This document shows positions 1-7,439 of a stretch of DNA of 64,000 bases, in pieces. Both the position numbers and the translations under genes were made by a program. Every line of letters begins with the position of its first letter. The stretch's first letter is position 1. Location of the stretch: the NCBI RefSeq assembly GCF_006542275.1, contig NZ_CP041217.1, positions 4,838,501 to 4,902,500 of the forward strand, written 5' to 3'. A model generated the notes under the pieces. The model was not told the origin of the DNA and did no database searches. It was given only the letters and a program-made list of their open reading frames with translations. This DNA comes from Saccharibacillus brassicae. GTDB lineage: Bacteria; Bacillota; Bacilli; Paenibacillales; Paenibacillaceae.

Positions 1-453
1 GAGAACCGTCTGACCCGCAACAACATCAAGCTCGGCCAGCTGGAGATTCCCGTGCCGGGCGGCCGGGCGGGCGAGCAGGCCGTCGATATCCGCTTCACCT
101 ACGATATCAACGGCATTCTGGAAGTGGAAGTGACGACGCTGTCCACGAGCGAGACGCATCGGCTGCTTATTCGCGAAGACGCGAGCGGCATGTCGATGGA
201 AGAAGTCGAGACGCGGTTCCTGCAGCTGGAAGCGATCAAGATCCATCCGCGCGACAAATCCGAGAACCGGCTGCTGCTGGCCCGGGGAGACCGGATCTAC
301 GAAGAAGCGCTCGGCAGCGTGCGTACGCGGATCGCCGGCGCGCTTCGGCGGTTCGAGACGGTGCTGACGCGGCAGGACGAACGGGAAATTCGCAAGGAAG
401 CGGGCATGCTCAAAGAACTGCTGGAACTGGCGGAGAAGCAGCCGGAGGAATGA
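1..453 (+). CDS. hscC: HscC-like Hsp70 chaperone, C-terminal part
   Basis: The window opens inside this gene, so only the last 150 codons are visible and position 1 is not its start. The visible part holds the end of the Hsp70 substrate-binding beta-sandwich (RFTYDINGILEVEV near visible residues 30-45) followed by a short helical lid. It has no EEVD-like tail. The segment KIHPRDKSENRLLLAR resembles the C-terminus of HscC, the specialised Hsp70 of E. coli, more than DnaK; that subtype is from memory and is an inference. The J-domain gene starts 1 base after its stop codon, so the chaperone and its co-chaperone are probably translated from one message. The ATPase domain lies outside the window and cannot be checked. 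Confidence 0.85.
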   Translation, partial: ENRLTRNNIKLGQLEIPVPGGRAGEQAVDIRFTYDINGILEVEVTTLSTSETHRLLIREDASGMSMEEVETRFLQLEAIKIHPRDKSENRLLLARGDRIYEEALGSVRTRIAGALRRFETVLTRQDEREIRKEAGMLKELLELAEKQPEE

Positions 454-454
454 T

Positions 455-2935
455 ATGAACATTTGGGCGACGCTAGGCATCGAACCGACGACCGAAATCA
501 AACGGATCAAACGGGCTTACGCCCGCAAATTGAAAGAATGCCATCCCGAAGAAAATCCGGACGGGTTCCAGCAGCTGCGCCAGTCTTACGAGGCCGCTCT
601 GGAAGAAGCCAAGCTGCTGGCCGAACCCGATGCCAAGCCCGATCTAAGCGAACGCGAGCGGGAACGGCTGCGCAGCCCCGAACCGTCGGCGGCGCAGCCC
701 GGACCGGAATCGCCGGTCACGCTGTTTATGCTGCGCTGCAAGAGTACGTACGCGGACATCGCCAAGCGGATCGAGCCGGACATCTGGCAGGAACTGCTCG
801 ACGACGAGCTGTTCTGGCCGATCGAGACGCGCGAACGGATCGGACAGGAACTGTTCGGCTTTTTGCTGGGTCATCCGTTCCTGCCCAAACAAGTGCTGCA
901 TCTGCTCGACGGGCATTTCGAATGGACGCTGAGCGAACGCCGGCTGCAGGATCAATACGGCCAGGCCGAAGTCTCGCTGCTGCTGGAACGGTTCAATACG
1001 TTCTGGGAACTGCGCTACGATCGTCTGGAGACCGACGAACCGTACGATTACGACGCTTTTCTGCGCTTTCGCGAACAGGCGCATTACGCGCTGGTGCTGA
1101 ACGATCTGGAATTGGCGGAGAAAGCGCTCAAAGGCGCGGCCCAGCTGAACAACCGGGAGCCGGATTGCCTGCGCCTGATCGCGCTGTTCTACCTGCGGCA
1201 GGATCAGGCGGAATCGGCGCTGCAGGTGCTCGATCAATGGTTGAAGGAAGAACCGCACGAACCCGAAGTCCGGCTCATGCGCGGCGACGCGCGGCTGCGC
1301 CGGCAGGAATGGGCCGAAGCGCTGGCCGAATACGAAGCGCTGCTCGAACTGCTGCCCGGCAGCATCCATGCGCTGAGCGGAATCGCGGCCTGCCGCGAAG
1401 CGCTCGGACAGTCATGGGAAGCCAAAAAAGCATACGAAGAACTGTGTGCGCGCTATCCGGAAGACCTGGACGCCCAGATCCGGCTGCTGATGCTCAACGA
1501 CAAGCTGGCCGGAGACATGAAGACGGAAGACGGAACCGAACTGCGCAGCCTGCATACGCTTGCCGAACTGTATCTCGATACCGGCAGAGAGCGGGAATGC
1601 GCCGAACTGCTGCTTGAGACGGAACGCGCCCAAGACCTCGGGGCGGACCTGAATTTTCTGCTCGGCAAAGCGCTAGGCAAGCTGGAGCGCTACCCCGAAA
1701 GCGAAGAACGATTGAACCGCGCCGTACAATCCACGGAAGACCAACCGCTCAAGCAGGCGGACATCCTCAAGCTGCGCGGACTGATCCGCATCGCGCTCGA
1801 ACGGTTCGACGATGCCCGCTCGGACCTCAAGCGGGTACTGACGCTCAAGCCGTCCGATCCCGAAGCCCTGTACCGCTTCGGCGAGTCGCTGCGCATGCAG
1901 GGCCAGTACGAGGAAGCGCTGCAGCTGCTGAACCATGCGCTTGAGCTGTCCGCCCAGTGGTATTACCATTCTGCCCGCGGCGACTGCTTCTATTCGTTGA
2001 AACGATACCCGGAAGCGCTGCTCGACTATTTGCGGGTCATCCAGTACGACCGGACGCTGACCGAAGCCTGGTTCCGCGCCGGCTACTGTTTCCTGCGCAT
2101 CGGCGACTACGCCCACGCGCTCGAATACCTCGGCGAAGCCAAAGGCCGCGGATTCCCCGAAGCGATCGATCTGCTGATCGCCGAAGTGCATTTCCGGGCG
2201 GGCGATTTCGACCGCGCCGCCTCGATCGTCGAACGTTATAACGACGAGCGGCCGAACGATTATTACGGCCGGGTGATCGAAGGCGACCTGTATCGGGCCG
2301 AAGGCAAAAACGAAGAAGCGTTGGAGCGGTATCTCGGAGCGGCCCGGATCGCGCCGGGCGAATATTTGCCGATCCGGCTCGTGTCGGAGATGCTGCTGCG
2401 CCTGGACCGGCCGGGCGATACGGAGAAAAGCCTGACGCTGCTGGCGGAGCATTATCCGAAGCGCGGCTGGGCGTACCTCCAGTTGATTCGCCTGCTGGCC
2501 TTGCAGGAACGGTGGGAAGAAGCGGAGTCGGCGATCGTCCGGTACACCGACCGCATCGACGCGAACGAGCAGGAACCGCTCGTTCTGCTGTACGGCGGGT
2601 ATATCCTGTTCCGGCTTGCCGAGTACGAACAGGCGGCGGAATTTTTCGAAGCGGCCTGCAAAGTGGGGCTGCGGCGGGAAGCGGAAGAGTATCTGATTCG
2701 CTGCTGCTCGGCGCTCGGCCGTTATGAACAGGCGGAAGCGCTGATCGCCGAAGCGCTGGCCGCCGACCCCGACCGTCCGCAGCTTGCCGAGATCGGCCGG
2801 GTGCTGGAACGCCGCTCGGCGCGCAAATGGAAGCTGCTGCGCCGCCCGAGAGAGATCGAGCTGCCGGCTCCGGCGAAGCCTCCCGTGCTGCCCGAGACCT
2901 CGGGCGAACCGCTGCCGGACATTCACGGTTTTTGA
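455..2935 (+). CDS. J-domain protein with TPR repeats (DjlB/DjlC-like co-chaperone)
   Basis: An 826-residue cytosolic protein. Residues 1-50 form a J domain: helix II with KRIKRAYARKLK, then the loop tripeptide His30-Pro31-Glu32 in place of the usual HPD. The next residues, NPDGFQQLRQSYEAAL, resemble the short J domains of E. coli DjlB/DjlC, which work with HscC. From about residue 210 to 790 the protein is a run of TPR helical pairs (for example ALYRFGESLRMQGQYEEALQ), a scaffold for binding other proteins. J proteins stimulate Hsp70 ATP hydrolysis; HPD is normally essential, so HPE is notable, though several HscC partners also depart from it. The tight junction with the Hsp70 gene upstream supports a dedicated pair. 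The client proteins are unknown. Confidence 0.88.
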   Translation: MNIWATLGIEPTTEIKRIKRAYARKLKECHPEENPDGFQQLRQSYEAALEEAKLLAEPDAKPDLSERERERLRSPEPSAAQPGPESPVTLFMLRCKSTYADIAKRIEPDIWQELLDDELFWPIETRERIGQELFGFLLGHPFLPKQVLHLLDGHFEWTLSERRLQDQYGQAEVSLLLERFNTFWELRYDRLETDEPYDYDAFLRFREQAHYALVLNDLELAEKALKGAAQLNNREPDCLRLIALFYLRQDQAESALQVLDQWLKEEPHEPEVRLMRGDARLRRQEWAEALAEYEALLELLPGSIHALSGIAACREALGQSWEAKKAYEELCARYPEDLDAQIRLLMLNDKLAGDMKTEDGTELRSLHTLAELYLDTGRERECAELLLETERAQDLGADLNFLLGKALGKLERYPESEERLNRAVQSTEDQPLKQADILKLRGLIRIALERFDDARSDLKRVLTLKPSDPEALYRFGESLRMQGQYEEALQLLNHALELSAQWYYHSARGDCFYSLKRYPEALLDYLRVIQYDRTLTEAWFRAGYCFLRIGDYAHALEYLGEAKGRGFPEAIDLLIAEVHFRAGDFDRAASIVERYNDERPNDYYGRVIEGDLYRAEGKNEEALERYLGAARIAPGEYLPIRLVSEMLLRLDRPGDTEKSLTLLAEHYPKRGWAYLQLIRLLALQERWEEAESAIVRYTDRIDANEQEPLVLLYGGYILFRLAEYEQAAEFFEAACKVGLRREAEEYLIRCCSALGRYEQAEALIAEALAADPDRPQLAEIGRVLERRSARKWKLLRRPREIELPAPAKPPVLPETSGEPLPDIHGF

Positions 2936-2954
2936 AGAAAGGAAGTGGACAAGC

Positions 2955-3665
2955 ATGGGAACGCTGCGCATACGGGAAAACGACGAACAGACCATGCGTG
3001 CGTTTGCGATGGGAGCCGTTCTGTTCCAGATGAACGGCCTGCTCGAACAGACCGGCTTCGCCTGGCCGGCAGCGCGCAAGGAAGAACTGCGCAAACTGCT
3101 GGCGCATACGTGGTCCGTCAGCGACGAAGAAACGCTGGAGCGGCATTTGAACTGGCTGTGGGAAGAAGGCGGGCAAGCGTCTTACTCCAAAACGGAATCT
3201 TTTCTGGGCGCGCTGTCGTTTCGCGATCGGGAGCATTACTTCGAGCGCCTGAACGGCAACGCCGCTCTCTATAACCACGCCCGCCTCGTGCAGATGTACG
3301 CCGGCAAACTTCCCCGCGCGGGCATCGCCGCCTGGGATCTGGGCCAATACGTCTTCATCTGCCGGACCGCCCATTCGGCCGGATGGCTCGAAGCGGAACG
3401 CGCGCTGGAGCTGGCCGCGGCGGCTTCGCGCCGCGCGCAGGCGCTGTACGGCGATTGGACGCAATACGCGATCGCGTATTTGGCCGGCCGTCAGATCTGG
3501 ACCAACCAGCCGTCGGCGGAAGCGGCCAAGCCGTATATCGACTGCGTGTCGAAACTGCTGACGAATTCGCGCAGCCTGTGGCGGCGTCTGCCGTGGGATC
3601 TGCCGCTCGGCGAGCAAGCCGACGTGATGCGCAATCCGCTCGGCGCCGCCGGCGTCTTGGAGTAA
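2955..3665 (+). CDS. DUF1266 domain protein
   Basis: A 236-residue soluble protein. The start is set by an AAAGGAAG ribosome-binding site just upstream, although the frame is open further back into the preceding gene. The central stretch AAWDLGQYVFICRTAHSAG matches the core pattern of DUF1266 (an Ala/Trp-Asp-x-Gly motif followed by a helix ending in a Gly-Trp pair). No biochemical function is known for the family. In E. coli the DUF1266 proteins YbeR and YbeU sit beside djlB, djlC and hscC, the same partners as here, so a role in the HscC chaperone system is a reasonable inference. The gene lies 19 bases after the J-protein gene and probably ends the operon; a promoter for the next gene follows directly. 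Confidence 0.75.
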   Translation: MGTLRIRENDEQTMRAFAMGAVLFQMNGLLEQTGFAWPAARKEELRKLLAHTWSVSDEETLERHLNWLWEEGGQASYSKTESFLGALSFRDREHYFERLNGNAALYNHARLVQMYAGKLPRAGIAAWDLGQYVFICRTAHSAGWLEAERALELAAAASRRAQALYGDWTQYAIAYLAGRQIWTNQPSAEAAKPYIDCVSKLLTNSRSLWRRLPWDLPLGEQADVMRNPLGAAGVLE

Positions 3666-3668
3666 AAC

Positions 3669-3697
3669 TTGACGCCCTACTCGAACTATTATATATT
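3669..3697 (+). promoter_or_regulatory. Sigma-A type promoter of the 3751 gene
   Basis: TTGACG at 3669-3674 and TATATT at 3692-3697 are separated by exactly 17 bases, close to the vegetative consensus. The box lies right after the DUF1266 stop codon, 54 bases before the nitroreductase start, so that gene probably has its own transcript. Confidence 0.7.
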
Positions 3698-3750
3698 ATA
3701 TTACGAAAAGTTATTAAATATTTCGTGATTCGACGAGGAGGAGCTTTAAC

Positions 3751-4353
3751 TTGGCAAAAGAATTTTTCGAGGCTTTGGAATCCAGACGCTCCATCTACGC
3801 GATTGGCAAAGACGTCACCGTCAGCGACCAGAAGATTCAGGAAATCGTGGAGGAAGCGGTGAAATATACGCCGACTTCGTTCAATTCCCAAACTTCCCGC
3901 GCGGTCGTCCTGTTCGGCGAACAGCATGACCGACTGTGGGACATCACGCTCGGCGAATTGAAAAAGGTAGCCGTATCCGACGAAGCTTTTGCGGGCACGA
4001 CCGACAAAATCAATTCGTTCAAAAACGGCTACGGCACGATCTTGTTCTTCGAAGATCAGGACATCGTGAAGAACCTGCAGAACCAGTTCGCGCTGTACGC
4101 GGACAACTTCCCGATCTGGTCCGACCAGTCTTCGGGCATGCTGCAGCTCGTGATCTGGACGGCGCTGAGCAACGAAGGCATCGGCGCGACGCTTCAGCAT
4201 TACAACCCGCTGATCGACGCCGGTGTTCAGGAAGCCTGGAACCTGCCTGCGAGCTGGCTGCTGCGGGCGCAAATGCCTTTCGGCAATCCGCTGGCTCCGG
4301 CCGGGGAGAAGACATTCCAGCCGGTCGAAGAGCGCGTGAAAGTGTTCAAATAA
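3751..4353 (+). CDS. Nitroreductase family protein (Frm2/Hbn1-like)
   Basis: A 200-residue flavoprotein of the nitroreductase fold. It starts with TTG, 9 bases after a strong GAGGAGGAG ribosome-binding site. The N-terminus ALESRRSIYAI is the family's FMN-phosphate-binding start, and PTSFNSQTSRAVVLFG is the usual second flavin contact. Residues LQLVIWTALSNEGIGATLQHYNP and a C-terminus with QMPFGNP match the subgroup of yeast Frm2/Hbn1 and bacterial relatives, which reduce nitroaromatics and are linked to lipid or redox stress responses. The physiological substrate cannot be told from sequence. It stands alone between its own promoter and a strong terminator. Confidence 0.85.
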   Translation: MAKEFFEALESRRSIYAIGKDVTVSDQKIQEIVEEAVKYTPTSFNSQTSRAVVLFGEQHDRLWDITLGELKKVAVSDEAFAGTTDKINSFKNGYGTILFFEDQDIVKNLQNQFALYADNFPIWSDQSSGMLQLVIWTALSNEGIGATLQHYNPLIDAGVQEAWNLPASWLLRAQMPFGNPLAPAGEKTFQPVEERVKVFK

Positions 4354-4393
4354 ACCGACAGACAGGCGGGGCGATCGCCCTGTGCCTGCCCGA

Positions 4394-4425
4394 AGCGAAA
4401 CGGCTCTGCCGTTTCGCTTTTTTTT
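4394..4425 (+). terminator. Rho-independent terminator
   Basis: An 11-bp perfect stem (4394-4404 with 4408-4418) closes a TCT loop and is followed by eight T residues. It ends the nitroreductase transcript. Confidence 0.9.
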
Positions 4426-4661
4426 GCGTCCGAAATTCGTTGGGCAGCCGCAAAAACGAACGTTTTTCCCTGCATCCCCTTTCAAAGAAGTCGATTTTGT
4501 AAGAACTTCTTTATCGAATCGACACTCTTTCTTTATCACCAGGTCCTATAATGAACATATAAAGTAAATTTCCGAAAAAAGTTTGTGCAAGCTAGCTTTG
4601 GGGTAATTAGACTTACCGACAAGTTGCACAACAAGGGACCTCTGAAAGGGGAGAACAACTA
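4426..4661. other. Intergenic region with probable promoter
   Basis: This gap of about 235 bases is AT-rich compared with its surroundings. A TATAAT box lies at 4547-4552, but no good -35 box sits at the expected distance. The ribosome-binding site GAAAGGGGAG precedes the next gene. I see no other structure. Confidence 0.45.
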
Positions 4662-5228
4662 ATGAAAAAAACAACACTCGGCATGATCGGTACAGGTATC
4701 TTGGCCTTTATGATCGGATTCGGATACTTCCCGACTTCCAATGTCATTACTCCCGCTTCCGCCGCTCCGGCGCAGCAAACGACTAATACCAGCGACGAAA
4801 CTTCGAAGGAACAAACATATACGATTTTTATCAACTCGGTTGAGAAAGACGCAAACGGCGTCACTCAGCTCGAGACCGACCGTATCGGCTGGTACACCGG
4901 CGAAGCGGCGGACAAGCTGTTCTTGCAGGAAAACCCGGATGCCGCCGAAGAAATCGGAGGCGCACCGGACGGTTACTACATCGCCAACAACGATCTGACC
5001 GAAGAGAAACTGCCGGTTGCCGCGGACGCCGAAGTGCTGATGCAGATCTACGATCACACCGGCAACTACGAAGACGTAGAGATCAACTGGAACGAATCGA
5101 TCGGTCTGGACAAGTTCGATTCCCAGTACAACAACCCGCTCGGACTGCTTGACCTCAGCGGTTTCCCTTACCACGTTACCGTCAAAGACGGCGTTATCGT
5201 GAAGATCGTGCAGCAGTACATTCCTTAA
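4662..5228 (+). CDS. Small secreted protein of unknown function
   Basis: A 188-residue protein that I do not recognise. Residues 1-35 are a typical signal peptide: a KK basic start, a hydrophobic core LGMIGTGILAFMIGFGYF and a likely cleavage after PASAA. The mature part is acidic and Asn/Asp-rich with no cysteine, starting with a Gln/Thr/Ser-rich linker to about residue 50. The remainder looks like a small mixed alpha/beta domain (YTIFINSVEKDANGV and later FPYHVTVKDGVIVKIVQQY). It has its own terminator and looks like a single-gene transcript. It is probably released or held at the cell wall; the function is unknown. Confidence 0.8.
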   Translation: MKKTTLGMIGTGILAFMIGFGYFPTSNVITPASAAPAQQTTNTSDETSKEQTYTIFINSVEKDANGVTQLETDRIGWYTGEAADKLFLQENPDAAEEIGGAPDGYYIANNDLTEEKLPVAADAEVLMQIYDHTGNYEDVEINWNESIGLDKFDSQYNNPLGLLDLSGFPYHVTVKDGVIVKIVQQYIP

Positions 5229-5251
5229 ATCGAACACAGCATGCACTCCCG

Positions 5252-5286
5252 ACTCCGGACAGGCTCACGCCTGCCGGAGTTTTTTG
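5252..5286 (+). terminator. Rho-independent terminator
   Basis: CTCCGG at 5253-5258 pairs with CCGGAG at 5274-5279, with an inner CAGG/CCTG stem, followed by six T residues. It lies 24 bases after the secreted-protein stop codon. Confidence 0.88.
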
Positions 5287-5402
5287 CTGTTTTCCGAAGA
5301 AAACGCTCCCAAAAAGAAAAAATTTGATTTACTTCTTATGCAAATGCTTATATATTCAAAACAATAAGTATTTAGACCTTTATCAGGCTGGAGGATGGGA
5401 CG

Positions 5403-5561
5403 ATGTCATCAAAAATGAAAATCGCAGGCTGCGCGGCATTGATCGTGTTGTTCGAAGCGGCAGGAGTCCGTTCGTTCTTGTACCCGGATTACGTTCAGGG
5501 CATTTTATATGCCGGAGCGGGGATCTTGCTGGCGTCTTCGGTCGTACGCCGCAAAGTGTAG
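5403..5561 (+). CDS. 52-residue putative membrane protein
   Basis: A short open frame of 52 codons with a good ribosome-binding site (CTGGAGGATGGG) 8 bases before its ATG. The peptide has two hydrophobic stretches, IAGCAALIVLFEAAGV and VQGILYAGAGILLASSVV, separated by RSFLYPDY, and ends in RRKV. This fits a two-helix membrane hairpin with both ends in the cytoplasm. An imperfect hairpin with a T run follows. I recognise no family. The ribosome-binding site and hydrophobic pattern support a real gene, but nothing beyond sequence does. Confidence 0.6.
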   Translation: MSSKMKIAGCAALIVLFEAAGVRSFLYPDYVQGILYAGAGILLASSVVRRKV

Positions 5562-5605
5562 CCGACCGGCGGTTTGACCCGTTCCGGGCAGTAGGCAGGG
5601 CATAC

Positions 5606-5658
5606 ATGCAGAAAAGAGCGCTGCTACGAACCCCACGGGGTCGGAGCGCGCTTTTTTG
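5606..5658 (+). terminator. Imperfect hairpin terminator
   Basis: AGCGC near 5608 can pair with GCGCT before a run of six T residues at about 5651-5656, and a CCCC/GGGG stem lies inside. The stem is interrupted, so termination may be partial. Confidence 0.5.
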
Positions 5659-6030
5659 TGTGTTTTGCGGTGTCTGAAGAAGGGGGAACGTCAGTGTCCT
5701 CACCGGGAAAAAGAGCGGATTCACGACGCTTGAGAACTTGCGGCAGGTTTGACGTAATTTTTCTTTACATGCAGCTTCGGACAGGATAGACTATGAGGCA
5801 GACTCGAAAGAGATCCCGGCGCGCGCGGCGGGGAGAATGGAAGGACCGTTTTGCTGTTTTTTGAGCCGATTTTCACAAACTTCTGCGCTACGGGAGTTGG
5901 AACAGCGGCTTGACCATGCGGCAGGCGGTACCCGCGATTCTCTTCGTCGCTAGTTCTGCGGCCGGCGCGTTCCTTCGGAACGACGCTGCTGCTGGGCCGC
6001 GCCCAACAAGAGGAAATGGGGAGAAAAAGA
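5659..6030. other. Intergenic region upstream of the nicotinate transporter
   Basis: No convincing gene is seen in these roughly 370 bases. Just before the transporter start there is a nested hairpin at 5958-6000: CGTTCC-TTC-GGAACG (5968-5982) inside GCGGCC/GGCCGC arms (5958-5963 and 5995-6000). It could be a structured leader or an operator. I found no riboswitch consensus. Confidence 0.4.
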
Positions 6031-7257
6031 ATGGGAAATGTTAAAACACTCAGCAAGCCGAAACGGAGAAGTCTGCTCGTAAGCGTGGGGATGAGCTGGT
6101 TGTTCGATGCGATGGACGTGGCGTTGATCTCGTTCGTCGCCGCGGCGCTTGCGCTCGAATGGTCGCTCGGCCCGCAGCAGTTGGGCGTGCTGACCGCGAT
6201 CAACTCGGTCGGGATGGCGATAGGCGCCGCCTGTGCCGGCATTCTCGCGGACCGTTTCGGAAGAAAGTCGGTCCTGCTCTGGACGCTGTTGATTTTCTCG
6301 CTGGCGAGCGGATTGTCCGCCGTCGCGACCGGCTTCGTCATGCTGTGTATTCTGCGGTTTATTTCCGGGTTCGGCCTGGGCGGGGAACTGCCGGTCGCCT
6401 CGACGCTCGTATCGGAATCGGTCCCGGCGAACGAACGCGGACGGACCGTCGTCCTGCTGGAAAGTTTCTGGGCAGGAGGCTGGATTCTCGCCGCGCTGAT
6501 CGCCTACTTCATCATTCCGAACTTTGAATCCGGATGGCGTATCGCTTTCGCGCTTGGCGCGCTGCCGGCTCTGTATGCGCTCTACCTGCGCCGCAAAATC
6601 GACGATTCGCCAAGATTTCTCGCGCAAAAAAACAAGGTCGAGAAAATCAGCCTCAAACAGCGCTTCGCTCAGGTATGGGCGCCGGGATATCGCAAAACGT
6701 CGCTCATGCTCTGGATTCTCTGGTTCACGGTCGTCTTTTCCTACTACGGTATGTTTTTGTGGCTGCCGCAGGTCATGGTATACAAAGACTACAGCCTGAC
6801 CAAAAGTTTCGAGTACGTGCTGATCATGACGCTCGCGCAGCTGCCGGGCTACTTCACCGCCGCTTACTTCATCGAGAAGTTCGGCCGCAAATTCGTGCTG
6901 GTCGTCTATCTCGTGCTGACGGCGGCGAGCGCAATCTGGTTCGGCATGGCCGACACGACCGCGACGCTGCTGGCGGCGGGCATCTGCCTTTCCTTTTTCA
7001 ACCTCGGCGCGTGGGGCGGCCTGTACGCGTACACGCCCGAACATTATCCGACGAGCATTCGCACGACGGGGGCGGGACTTGCCGCTTCGTTCGGCCGGAT
7101 CGGCGGCATTATCGCTCCGTTCCTCGTCGGCTGGCTGATCTCGCAGGGCGTCGAGATCTCCGTGATCTTCGGCATGTTCTGCGGCATGATCCTGATCGGT
7201 GCGGCCGCCGTAGCTTTTCTGGGCAAAGAAACCAAAGGCACGGAATTGGCGGAATAA
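6031..7257 (+). CDS. niaP: MFS transporter of the NiaP/YceI type (nicotinate uptake)
   Basis: A 408-residue, 12-helix major facilitator. I start it at the ATG at 6031, which has GGGGAGAAAAAGA in front; an ATG 15 bases earlier is too close to its own ribosome-binding site. GWxxDAMDV-type residues at the start (SWLFDAMDVALISF), the loop DRFGRKSVL between helices 2 and 3, and GGELPVASTLVSE in helix 4 follow B. subtilis NiaP (YceI) closely, as do FSYYGMFLWLP and RTTGAGLAASFGRIGG. NiaP imports nicotinate, and sometimes nicotinamide, for NAD salvage. It is a single-gene unit with a terminator right after it. The substrate is inferred from family similarity. Confidence 0.85.
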   Translation: MGNVKTLSKPKRRSLLVSVGMSWLFDAMDVALISFVAAALALEWSLGPQQLGVLTAINSVGMAIGAACAGILADRFGRKSVLLWTLLIFSLASGLSAVATGFVMLCILRFISGFGLGGELPVASTLVSESVPANERGRTVVLLESFWAGGWILAALIAYFIIPNFESGWRIAFALGALPALYALYLRRKIDDSPRFLAQKNKVEKISLKQRFAQVWAPGYRKTSLMLWILWFTVVFSYYGMFLWLPQVMVYKDYSLTKSFEYVLIMTLAQLPGYFTAAYFIEKFGRKFVLVVYLVLTAASAIWFGMADTTATLLAAGICLSFFNLGAWGGLYAYTPEHYPTSIRTTGAGLAASFGRIGGIIAPFLVGWLISQGVEISVIFGMFCGMILIGAAAVAFLGKETKGTELAE

Positions 7258-7269
7258 GGCACGCTTACG

Positions 7270-7302
7270 GGCTCGGCTTCCTTACGGAAACCGGGCCTTT
7301 TT
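7270..7302 (+). terminator. Rho-independent terminator
   Basis: A 12-bp stem with one mismatch and one G-T pair (7270-7281 with 7286-7297) closes a TTAC loop, followed by five T residues. It ends the niaP transcript. Confidence 0.85.
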
Positions 7303-7329
7303 GCTGTCTTTTTTTCGTTTTGCGTTCTT

Positions 7330-7358
7330 TTGCCTCAAGTATCTTTTCCATTTATAGG
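7330..7358 (+). promoter_or_regulatory. Possible promoter of the GH5 cellulase gene
   Basis: TTGCCT (7330-7335) and TATAGG (7353-7358) are separated by 17 bases, about 80 bases before the start codon. The match to consensus is moderate. Confidence 0.4.
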
Positions 7359-7439
7359 GTAATTTAAAAGAGAAGGCCAACCAGCCCTACAAAATTTCGG
7401 CAAATCACTACATCCAAGAACCGCAATGGAGGGAAAAAG

